Below, piece by piece: positions 1 through 5,388 of a stretch of 5,415 nt of DNA. The position numbers were made by a program, and so were the translations under genes. The notes under the pieces were generated by a model, which did no database searches, was not told the DNA's origin, and worked only from the letters and a program-made list of their open reading frames with translations. The stretch lies in contig JAJZFE010000265.1 of the NCBI GenBank assembly GCA_021798655.1, forward strand, positions 7,453 to 12,867, read 5' to 3'. Within the stretch, counting starts at the first letter, position 1. Each line of letters opens with the position of its first letter. The DNA is from Acidobacteriota bacterium. GTDB lineage: Bacteria > Acidobacteriota > Terriglobia > Terriglobales > Acidobacteriaceae.

Positions 1-1093
1 CGGCTTTCTCTGCGAGCATCTCCTGCCCGGGTTCGTCCACGCTGAACGCCGTTGCCTCCCACGAGTTGTAGATCACCGGCCGTGGCCGCGGCGTCGGAGC
101 CTGCGGCACAATCTTCGCCAGCTCAAACCGATGCAGCAGCCGCGACGCACCGCCGAGCCCCTGGTGCGAGTAGCCGCCATAGAACACCGGCGTCGTCAGC
201 GATTGCCCCGGCGCGAGCTTGTACCCGAAGTCGAACGGGTTGAAGCCGCCCGTCACGCGCACCTGCTGCAGCGCGTCCTGCTCCACGGTGATGCGCCACG
301 ACCCGCTCCACGCCAGCGCGCCAAACCACACATCGCCGCTGTCCTCATCGGTGTCTGGCCCGCGCTCAATCGCAAACCACGGATTGTTCTGATGGCCGGT
401 GGAGCCGCGTCGGCTCTCCAGCACCGTCTGCCCTGGCCGCAGCGGCTGCTGCTGTAACTGGTCCTCTCCTGCCCATCGGCCGGTCAGGTAGTTCAGCGTG
501 TAGTCGTCGCCGCGCGGCAGGTTCCACGTCGCGGCTGCGGCCTGCTCGATCATCACCGGCGTTGCGGTCTTGTTCGTAATCACGGCCGACCGGCCCACAA
601 TCCCGGTGGCCTCGTCCACGGTGTAGTGCAGCTCGACGAAGAGGTCGCGCAGAATATCCTTCGTCACGATCGTCAGCTCGTCGCCGGCGATGCGGTGCGA
701 CACGTAGTGCAGCACCAGGTCGCGATTCCCGTTGGCAAACGTCACCTTCAGCGCGGGCTCCAGATACAGCTGCCCGCCCCAGCCCTTGTACTCGCCTTGC
801 GTCACGGTCTCCGGCCCGTCGAACGACGCGACCTCCGCCAGCGTATGGGCCGCAGCGAGTGCGTCCGAGCCTGCGATCCCGCGTCCCCAGAAGACCGGCT
901 GCAGCTCATCGGCGTTGTTCACGCCGAACGCGTACGTCACGTCGCCGGCGTCGATTCGAAACACCTTCGTCGCCGCGTCGAAGTGGATCGCCGAGCTGTT
1001 CTGGGCGTTCAATGCGGACGGCCCGGCCATCACGGTGGCCAGTGCGGCGCAGCAGGCCAGGCAGCGGAGTTTGCAGCAGAGTGGACGCAACAT
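1..1093 (-). CDS. Secreted GH36-type alpha-galactosidase, N-terminal part (runs off left edge)
   Basis: The reading frame is open from an ATG at 1093 to the window edge (364 complete codons), with no stop. It matches the N-terminal beta-sandwich domain of glycoside hydrolase family 36, which releases terminal alpha-galactosyl residues from oligosaccharides. Family-typical stretches, by residue: RWAGE (206-210), SRRGSTGHQNNPWF (227-240), GGFNPFDFG (282-290) followed by LAPGQSLTTP (293-302), and RPVIYNSWEATAF (338-350), the GH36 signature that leads into the catalytic barrel. The two catalytic Asp residues lie beyond the window, so activity cannot be confirmed. Family members are usually about 700 residues, so roughly half is present. 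Residues 1-30 look like a Sec signal peptide (basic LRPLCCKLR, hydrophobic core, cleavage after ALNA), unusually with five Cys. ACGAGG at 1101-1106, 7 nt upstream, supports this start. The gene is divergent from the CRTAC1 gene. GH36 also includes alpha-N-acetylgalactosaminidases, so the exact substrate is open. Confidence 0.9.
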   Translation of the reverse strand, partial: MLRPLCCKLRCLACCAALATVMAGPSALNAQNSSAIHFDAATKVFRIDAGDVTYAFGVNNADELQPVFWGRGIAGSDALAAAHTLAEVASFDGPETVTQGEYKGWGGQLYLEPALKVTFANGNRDLVLHYVSHRIAGDELTIVTKDILRDLFVELHYTVDEATGIVGRSAVITNKTATPVMIEQAAAATWNLPRGDDYTLNYLTGRWAGEDQLQQQPLRPGQTVLESRRGSTGHQNNPWFAIERGPDTDEDSGDVWFGALAWSGSWRITVEQDALQQVRVTGGFNPFDFGYKLAPGQSLTTPVFYGGYSHQGLGGASRLLHRFELAKIVPQAPTPRPRPVIYNSWEATAFSVDEPGQEMLAEKA

Positions 1094-1145
1094 GTGGCTT
1101 CCTCGTTGGACTTCTTCGTCTGATTTTTACGTCTGACTTCTTCGC

Positions 1146-1262
1146 TTAGGGCAGTTTCCTCTCAGGTGTAGTCGCCAGCAGCCTTCATGATTTGTCATTC
1201 CGCAGCGAAGCGGAGGAATCTGCATCTCGGACGGTGACTACACCTGATGGAAAAGCGCTCTA
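1146..1262. repeat. Miniature inverted-repeat element (REP/MITE-like)
   Basis: A near-perfect inverted repeat pairs 1162-1176 (TCAGGTGTAGTCGCC) with 1233-1247 (GGTGACTACACCTGA): 15 bp with one G-T wobble. It is extended after a small internal loop by TTTCC (1155-1159) with GGAAA (1249-1253). The interior holds a second imperfect hairpin around CATTCCGC (1196-1203) and GCGGAGGAATC (1210-1220). The unit GTCATTCCGCAGCGAAGCGG resembles dispersed intergenic repeats I recall from acidobacterial and other genomes. Identical 10-bp direct repeats ACTTCTTCGC (1136-1145 and 1263-1272) flank the unit, each exactly 9 nt outside the extended arms, which could mark insertion. No transposase is present, so any mobility would be in trans. 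Whether the repeat is multicopy cannot be seen from one window. Confidence 0.55.
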
Positions 1263-1354
1263 ACTTCTTCGCCTGAAAGCGGCGAGCAGGGCTCAGGCCC
1301 GTCATCACCGCTGTTTTCAGAGCACCATGAAGTATAGCCAACGGACGGCTACTC

Positions 1355-1370
1355 ATGTAAACAATTACAT
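1355..1370. promoter_or_regulatory. Candidate operator palindrome, ATGT-N8-ACAT (PadR-like)
   Basis: ATGTAAACAATTACAT is a perfect palindrome in its 6-bp arms (1355-1360 and 1365-1370) around a 4-bp centre, and is strikingly AT-rich for this GC-rich sequence. It fits the ATGT-N8-ACAT form described for PadR-family repressor sites. Acidobacteria encode many PadR-type regulators, but assignment to that family is inference; TetR- or MarR-type repressors also bind such palindromes. It ends 2 nt before the first possible ATG of the CRTAC1 gene and overlaps the candidate -35 region described separately. Confidence 0.45.
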
Positions 1371-1393
1371 CCATGCGCCGACTTCTGTATCAT
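1364..1393 (+). promoter_or_regulatory. Weak candidate sigma-70 promoter for the CRTAC1 gene
   Basis: ATTACA (1364-1369, 4 of 6 to consensus) lies 18 bp upstream of TATCAT (1388-1393, 5 of 6). Transcription would begin near 1400, exactly at the second in-frame ATG of the gene, which would make a leaderless message. This fits the absence of a Shine-Dalgarno and places the 1355-1370 palindrome over the -35 box. The match is weak and could be chance. Confidence 0.25.
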
Positions 1394-3163
1394 GCTGCGA
1401 TGGGTTGCCCGGCAAACAACGGCGCGGCGAAGTGGATGCCTCTCCTGCTCGCTGCCTGCGCGTGCGGCTGTCTGGCGCAGGCCGTTGCGCCGCCGAAGCC
1501 CGCAGCCGCTGCGCCTGCGACCACCACCTTCGTCGACGCCACCGCGAAGCTCGGCGTGCACTTCACCGGCGTCGCCTCGCACACCAGCCGCAAGTATCTG
1601 CTGGAGACCATGGGCTCCGGCGTCGCCGCGTTCGACTACGACAACGACGGCCGCCTCGATCTCTTCTTCGTCAACGGTGCGCCGCTCACCGACCCCACGC
1701 CGAAGGGCACCACGCCGCAGAAGGCCTCCCCGCGCGACTGGAACCGGCTCTATCACCAGAAGCCGGACGGCACCTTTGAAGACGTGACCGCGAAGGCCGG
1801 ACTCGAAGGCATCGGCTATGGCATGGGCGTCGCCGTCGGCGACTACGACAACGACGGCAACGAAGACCTCTACGTCACCGCCTATGGCGGCAACCGGCTC
1901 TACCACAACAACGGCAACGGCACGTTTACCGACGTCACGGCGGCCTCCGGCACCGGCGGAGACACCACGCCCGGCCTCTCCTGGTACACCTCCGCAGCAT
2001 GGGTCGATCTGGACAACGACGGTCGTCTCGACCTGGTCGTGCTGCGCTATGTCCGCTGGGACTTTGAGGATGTCTGGTGCGGCGAGTATCGCCCCGGCTA
2101 CCGTGCCTACTGCCATCCCGACCTCTTTCCGGCGCTGCCGCCGCTCGTCTTCCACAACGACGGCAACGGGCACTTCACGGAGGTCTCTGCGAAGCTCGGC
2201 CTCAACGTACCCGGCAAAGGACTCGGCATCGCCATCAACGACTACGACCATGACGGCAAGGTCGATCTCGCCGTGGCCAACGATTCGATGTTCGAGTTTC
2301 TCTACCACAACAAGGGCAACGGCACCTTTGAAGAGGTAGGGCTTACCGCCGAGGTCGCCGTCAACGAAGACGGCAAGACCTATGCCGGCATGGGCGTCGC
2401 GTTTCAGGACTACGACAACGACGGCTGGCCCGACCTGGTCATGACGGACCTCGCGCACGAGAAGTACGCGCTCTATCGCAACAACGGCGATGGCTCGTTC
2501 ACCAACGCGACCTACAGCTCCGGCCTGGCTGCAATCACCTCGCCGTACTCAGGCTGGGGCGTGCAGTTCTTCGATGCCGATAACGATGGCCTCAAGGACA
2601 TCCTCGTCGCGCAGGGCCACGACATCGATAACGTCGAGCTAACCTATCCGCAGATTCACTACCGCGAGCCGATGCTGCTGATGCACAACCTCGGCAAGGG
2701 CGTCTTCGCCGATATCAGTGCCCGCGCGGGCGCTGTGTTTCAACAGCCCTGGGTAGCCCGCGGGCTCGCCATCGGCGACCTCGACAACGATGGCCGCGTC
2801 GATGCCGTCGTCACCACCAACGATGGCGAGGCTCACATCCTGCACAACGAGTCCACCACCGCCAACCACTGGATCTCGCTGCTGCTCGTCGGCCACACGT
2901 CCAATCGAGACGGCATTGGCGCCGTCGTTACCGCGCAGACCGCGCACGGTACGCAAAGCGAGATGGCCAGCACCACCGGCAGCTATCTCTCCTCCAGCGA
3001 CAAGCGCGTGCACTTCGGGCTGGGCGCGGACCCGGTCGTCAAGCGCATCGAGATCGACTGGCCCTCCGGCATTCACCAGACGTTGAGCAACGTCGCTGGC
3101 GATCAGGTATTGCGCGTCGATGAGCCGCCACCCGCCTCCCCCGCCGCCACCAAAGCTCCCTGA
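1373..3163 (+). CDS. Exported CRTAC1-family protein: FG-GAP/VCBS propeller with C-terminal ASPIC/UnbV domain
   Basis: From the outermost ATG this is 596 residues. Seven DxDxDG calcium-loop motifs start at residues 88, 157, 212, 290, 346, 401 and 469, most followed by an LYHNNGNGTF-type strand, so the body is a predicted seven-bladed beta-propeller. The end (about 497-583, HWISLLLVG to QVLRVDEPP, with DWPSG) is an ASPIC/UnbV domain. A Cys pair (C236, C247) lies in the insert between repeats 3 and 4 and may form a disulfide. A Pro/Ala-rich tail closes the protein. Residues 22-37 form a hydrophobic export segment ending LAQA; LAAC (26-29) could be a lipobox, giving a lipoprotein. The start is unsettled: ATGs at 1373, 1400 and 1436 are all in frame and none has a clear Shine-Dalgarno; the outermost is reported. 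Family members are extracellular, with adhesion or scaffolding suggested but no defined reaction, so I assign no biochemical function. It is transcribed alone, convergent with the MNIO cassette. Confidence 0.88.
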   Translation: MRRLLYHAAMGCPANNGAAKWMPLLLAACACGCLAQAVAPPKPAAAAPATTTFVDATAKLGVHFTGVASHTSRKYLLETMGSGVAAFDYDNDGRLDLFFVNGAPLTDPTPKGTTPQKASPRDWNRLYHQKPDGTFEDVTAKAGLEGIGYGMGVAVGDYDNDGNEDLYVTAYGGNRLYHNNGNGTFTDVTAASGTGGDTTPGLSWYTSAAWVDLDNDGRLDLVVLRYVRWDFEDVWCGEYRPGYRAYCHPDLFPALPPLVFHNDGNGHFTEVSAKLGLNVPGKGLGIAINDYDHDGKVDLAVANDSMFEFLYHNKGNGTFEEVGLTAEVAVNEDGKTYAGMGVAFQDYDNDGWPDLVMTDLAHEKYALYRNNGDGSFTNATYSSGLAAITSPYSGWGVQFFDADNDGLKDILVAQGHDIDNVELTYPQIHYREPMLLMHNLGKGVFADISARAGAVFQQPWVARGLAIGDLDNDGRVDAVVTTNDGEAHILHNESTTANHWISLLLVGHTSNRDGIGAVVTAQTAHGTQSEMASTTGSYLSSSDKRVHFGLGADPVVKRIEIDWPSGIHQTLSNVAGDQVLRVDEPPPASPAATKAP

Positions 3164-3193
3164 CGCGCAACCTCCACCGGAGCGTTGTGGCGT
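3163..3193. terminator. Possible shared hairpin between convergent genes
   Basis: A 13-bp interrupted stem can form: ACGCG (3163-3167), CAAC (3168-3171) and CTCC (3172-3175) pair with GGAG (3179-3182), GTTG (3184-3187) and TG-CGT (3188-3193). There is an ACC loop, two single-base bulges and one G-U pair. It fills most of the 35-bp gap between the CRTAC1 stop and the stop of the DUF2063 gene, so it could end both transcripts. It lacks a U-tract on either side, so it is not a canonical intrinsic terminator. Confidence 0.35.
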
Positions 3194-3198
3194 TCGTC

Positions 3199-4101
3199 CT
3201 ACGCCCGGCAGAACCAGCCCAGCTCTGCCGCATAGGCAAAGGTGTTTTGGATAGTCTCGGCCTGCGCCGCCGCGCTCAGGCGGCTGCCCTTGAAGGCGGC
3301 CGTCAACGCTTCAGCGAGCGTGGCCCCATCGCGCAGCGCCGACAGCAGCCGATACGCCTCCCGGTCCATGCGCCGGTAGTACACCACGTCGTCATAGCGA
3401 TGCACGGCCAGATGCACGGTCGCGCGCTTCATCGCCGGCAGGCGCGCACGCGCCGTCTCATTGTGTCCGGCCTCGTCGTGTGTCGTCTCGCCTCGCTGCG
3501 CCACCGCGTTGCTGACGACCTCGGTCTCGGGCGCGTCGCGGCGCACAGCGAGAACGAGTTCGTCTACTGGATAACGCAGCTGCAGCAGTTGCAGATGGGG
3601 CTGCAGCGTCAGCCGAGACTCCGGGCCGATCGCCTGCAGGTCGTCGCTGCCCAGCGGCGGCCGCCTCAGCCCGTCGAACGCGTCGATGTACGCCCACTCC
3701 AGCGTGGCCACATCCACGGCCAGCGGATGCCGGCGGCCAGCCATCTCCGGGTGCGCGCGCAGCCACTCCGGCAGGCGTTTGCCCAGGTCGCGCAGCGTCC
3801 AGGAGTTGGAAGGATTGTCGCGCAGATACGCCAGCACCAGCGCATCGAACCGCTTCTCGCCCAGCAGCGCGCGCAGCGCAGGATAGTCCTCCGACACGGC
3901 ACCGATCACGCGAAACCAGTACTGCCGGTTGTAGATCTCCAGCCGCTCGAACGAGCTGAGCCGGTCGTTCGGCTTGATGTAGCTGGCCGCGCGCTCGGCC
4001 AGCGAGTCGCCGTCCTCGGTGGTCGGCTGCATGTCAAAGTCCGCCGTCAGCGGGCGGCGAACATCGTTGGCCATGCGGCGTTGCAACTCCAGCAGCGTCA
4101 C
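3199..4101 (-). CDS. bufC: DUF2063 (BufC/HvfC-type) partner of an MNIO RiPP maturase
   Basis: This is 300 residues from a GTG start. The N-terminal part (about 1-110) fits DUF2063: LELQRRMANDV (4-14), ERLEIYNRQYWFRVIGAVSE (52-71), then DYPALRALLGEKRF (72-85). The C-terminal part (about 160-295) contains LAVHRYDDVVYYRRMDREAY (231-250) and a helical end, GATLAEALTAAF (259-270), as in longer BufC/HvfC proteins. Family knowledge: DUF2063 proteins pair with DUF692/MNIO enzymes and, like MbnC in methanobactin synthesis, are thought to bind the precursor leader and deliver it to the enzyme; the old 'DNA-binding' label is not well supported. The GTG at 4101 is chosen over an upstream ATG at 4251 because it overlaps the maturase stop as GTGA, has GGAAGAGG (4109-4116) 7 nt before it, and because family similarity begins there; the extra 50 residues are shadow sequence read out of frame with the maturase. 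It is cytoplasmic and last in the cassette. Confidence 0.87.
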   Translation of the reverse strand: MTLLELQRRMANDVRRPLTADFDMQPTTEDGDSLAERAASYIKPNDRLSSFERLEIYNRQYWFRVIGAVSEDYPALRALLGEKRFDALVLAYLRDNPSNSWTLRDLGKRLPEWLRAHPEMAGRRHPLAVDVATLEWAYIDAFDGLRRPPLGSDDLQAIGPESRLTLQPHLQLLQLRYPVDELVLAVRRDAPETEVVSNAVAQRGETTHDEAGHNETARARLPAMKRATVHLAVHRYDDVVYYRRMDREAYRLLSALRDGATLAEALTAAFKGSRLSAAAQAETIQNTFAYAAELGWFCRA

Positions 4102-5006
4102 GCCAGAACCTCTTCCGGCCGCTCCGCGATACGTGTCTCCGCAACGATGCGTGCCCCCGCGGCGATGCGTGCTGCGGCAGCCTGCAGGTAACGGGTCGCC
4201 TTCAGCGCCTCGTTGTGCACTTCGTCGAAGCTCGGGATGTTGTCGTCCCACTCCAGCAGCGTCGCCGTTGGGCCAACGCGATCGATCGCGCGCGCATAGA
4301 GATCCCAGACAGGATCGAGTACCGGATGGTCGTGCGTGTCCAGGATGTACTTCTCAAACTTCGAGTGCCCCGCGATGTGGATCTGCGCCACGCGCTCGGC
4401 AGGCACCGCGTCCACATACACGCGCGGGTCGAAGCTGTGGTTCTGCGACGACACATAGATATTGTTCACGTCCAGCAGGATGCCGCAGTCGGCGGCGTGG
4501 ACCACCTCGTTCAGAAACTCCCACTCGGTCATCTCGGACTCGTGGTACTCCGCATAGCTGGAGACGTTCTCCACCGCGACAGGAATCTCCAGCGTGTCCT
4601 GCACCTGGCGAATGCGTTCGGCCGTGGTGCGAACAGCCTCAAAGGTGTACGGCAGCGGCAGCAGGTCGTGCGTGTAGCGACCATCCACCGAACCCCAGCA
4701 GAGATGGTCGGAGAGCCACGGCGTCTTCGTGCGACGGGTCAGCTCCTTCAGCCGGCGCAGGTGGTCGCGGTTCAGCGGCTGTGCCGAGCCGAAGTACATG
4801 GACACGCCGTGCTGCACCACGCGATAGCGATCCAGAATCTGGTCGAGCAGCCGCAGCGGCCGGCCATCGTCGATCATGTAGTTCTCGCTGATGATCTCGA
4901 ACCAGTCCACCACTGGCTTCTGCGAGAAGATGTGATCGTAGTGCGGTACGCGCAGACCGATGCCCACACCGTAGTCGGTGAAGTTGTTGAAGCGGTTGGC
5001 GGGCAT
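4098..5006 (-). CDS. bufB: DUF692 / MNIO-family bufferin-type RiPP maturase (multinuclear non-heme iron oxidase)
   Basis: This is 302 residues, the normal family length (about 280-310), with a TIM-barrel pattern. Conserved blocks: GVGIGLRVPHY (13-23), WFEIISENYM (35-44), HGVSMYFGS (66-74), LSDHLCWG (98-105), AVENVSSY (144-151), LLDVNNIYVS (177-186), IHIAGH (209-214), DTHDHPV (223-229) and LLEWDDNIP (250-258). The likely iron ligands are among H66, H101, E146, H210, H214, D223, H225 and E252, by analogy with MbnB and HvfB. Such enzymes use two or three iron atoms and oxygen to modify precursor cysteines, for example to oxazolone/thioamide or thiooxazole groups. The ATG at 5006 has CGGAG (5014-5018) 7 nt upstream. 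It follows the small precursor gene by 94 bp and overlaps the DUF2063 gene by 4 bp, the usual precursor-maturase-partner order. The C-terminal 25 residues are Ala/Arg/Glu-rich and look unstructured. The exact modification cannot be read from sequence. Confidence 0.92.
   Translation of the reverse strand: MPANRFNNFTDYGVGIGLRVPHYDHIFSQKPVVDWFEIISENYMIDDGRPLRLLDQILDRYRVVQHGVSMYFGSAQPLNRDHLRRLKELTRRTKTPWLSDHLCWGSVDGRYTHDLLPLPYTFEAVRTTAERIRQVQDTLEIPVAVENVSSYAEYHESEMTEWEFLNEVVHAADCGILLDVNNIYVSSQNHSFDPRVYVDAVPAERVAQIHIAGHSKFEKYILDTHDHPVLDPVWDLYARAIDRVGPTATLLEWDDNIPSFDEVHNEALKATRYLQAAAARIAAGARIVAETRIAERPEEVLA
4109..4116 (-). promoter_or_regulatory. Internal Shine-Dalgarno that fixes the GTG start of the DUF2063 gene
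   Basis: Read on the minus strand, GGAAGAGG lies inside the last codons of the maturase gene, 7 nt upstream of GTG at 4101-4099, whose GTGA contains the maturase stop. Spacing matches the other minus-strand genes here. This arrangement points to re-initiation or translational coupling that keeps maturase and partner at matched levels. Confidence 0.7.
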
Positions 5007-5034
5007 GGGCGGTCTCCGGCGACGGTTCAGACAG

Positions 5035-5080
5035 GTTGGAGGCCTGAGTCATGATCAAGTCTCATGCTCAAGCCTCCAAC
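5035..5080 (-). promoter_or_regulatory. Long intercistronic hairpin between precursor and maturase genes
   Basis: A 46-nt near-perfect stem-loop. On the plus strand GTTGGAGGCCTGAG (5035-5048) pairs with CTCAAGCCTCCAAC (5067-5080), 14 bp with one G-U or A-C position depending on strand; as minus-strand RNA that position is U-G, so the stem is fully paired. It continues as CATGA (5050-5054) with TCATG (5062-5066), one bulged base and a 7-nt loop. It starts 20 nt after the precursor stop. There is no U-tract downstream, so it is more likely an mRNA-stabilising or partial-termination element that leaves the precursor in excess over its maturase than a full terminator. Confidence 0.65.
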
Positions 5081-5100
5081 ACGGTAGCGCGTGCGACGAA

Positions 5101-5388
5101 CTAGACAGTCTTGCCGGGCTTGGAGCCGTCGGTGGCGCAGCCGCCCTTGCCCTTGCAGGAGTTCTTGCCGGCGTTCTTGCCGCCGCCCTGGCCCTTGCAG
5201 TCGTTCTTGCCCTTGCAGGAGTGCTTCGGCGCTGCGGGCGCGTCCTGCTTCACCAGCACTACGCCGGCGGCAGGCGCATTGTTGCTGGCACCGTTGACGG
5301 GCTGCGCGTTCAGGCGAGCAGAGGTACCACCAAACAGGCCCGCACAAGCAGCGGCCAGAGCAAACGACTTAACGGAGTTGGTCTTCAT
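5101..5388 (-). CDS. bufA: Small Sec-exported Cys/Lys/Gly-rich precursor, bufferin-like RiPP metallophore
   Basis: This is 95 residues. Residues 1-28 form a Sec signal peptide (MKTNSVKS, hydrophobic FALAAACAGLFGG, likely cleavage after LNA). A low-complexity Ala/Asn/Val linker (29-55) leads to the core, HSCKGKNDCKG (57-66) and KNSCKGKGGC (75-84), with four mature Cys (C58, C64, C78, C84) spaced C-x5-C. The core is an imperfect 14-residue duplication. CKGKN/CKGKGG repeats next to a DUF692 and a DUF2063 gene match BufA2-type bufferins, whose cysteines the MNIO modifies into copper-binding groups before export to the periplasm. AAAAGGA (5396-5402) lies 7 nt before the ATG. The promoter is beyond the window edge. 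Metal specificity is not visible; copper is inferred from characterised bufferins. The single Cys in the signal peptide (C15) is probably not part of the product. Confidence 0.85.
   Translation of the reverse strand: MKTNSVKSFALAAACAGLFGGTSARLNAQPVNGASNNAPAAGVVLVKQDAPAAPKHSCKGKNDCKGQGGGKNAGKNSCKGKGGCATDGSKPGKTV
5142..5211 (-). repeat. Imperfect 42-bp-period duplication inside the precursor core
   Basis: Positions 5142-5169 and 5184-5211 match at 25 of 28 bases with a 42-bp period, exactly 14 codons. The copies encode KNSCKGKGG and KNDCKGQGG. This suggests the core grew by tandem duplication. The copies differ at D/S (63/77), Q/K (67/81) and, just outside the aligned block, Gly70 against Cys84. 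Confidence 0.75.

Larger units (their letters stand above)
1094..1372. other. Divergent intergenic region between the GH36 and CRTAC1 genes
   Basis: This 279-bp gap separates two genes transcribed away from each other, so it should carry both promoters. It is visibly lower in GC than its flanks near 1110-1140 and 1350-1372. It contains the inverted-repeat element, the ATGT-N8-ACAT palindrome and three copies of ACTTCTTCG (1110-1118, 1136-1144, 1263-1271). I see no convincing minus-strand sigma-70 promoter and no ORF resembling a known small protein. Confidence 0.7.

Noticed and set aside
1110..1144. ACTTCTTCG copies as a regulator-binding array
   Set aside because: Only three copies with irregular spacing (26 and 127 bp), so the evidence is too thin to list as operator sites.
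626..1149. Several overlapping plus-strand open frames of 96-165 codons
   Set aside because: They are shadows of the GH36 gene on the minus strand, which is open to the window edge and has clear family motifs.
1162..1247. Inverted repeat as an intrinsic terminator or CRISPR-type repeat
   Set aside because: It lies between divergent promoters, has a 56-nt interior and no U-tract, and there is no regular repeat-spacer series.
1349..2458. 369-codon open frame on the minus strand opposite the CRTAC1 gene
   Set aside because: Its Val/Glu/Asp-rich repetitive translation is the mirror of the DxDxDG repeats in GC-rich DNA, it has no family resemblance, and the plus-strand frame is clearly the real gene.
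3187..4191. 334-codon plus-strand open frame
   Set aside because: It is antisense to the DUF2063 gene, its translation is Arg/Gln/His-rich with no recognisable domain, and it is explained by GC-rich third positions.
4215..5054. 279-codon plus-strand open frame
   Set aside because: It is antisense to the DUF692 gene, which has all conserved blocks; the His/Val/Arg-rich translation is a shadow.
5142..5239. Repeat-rich region as a minisatellite or assembly artefact
   Set aside because: The 42-bp period keeps frame and preserves Cys/Lys/Gly spacing, as expected for a bufferin-like core.
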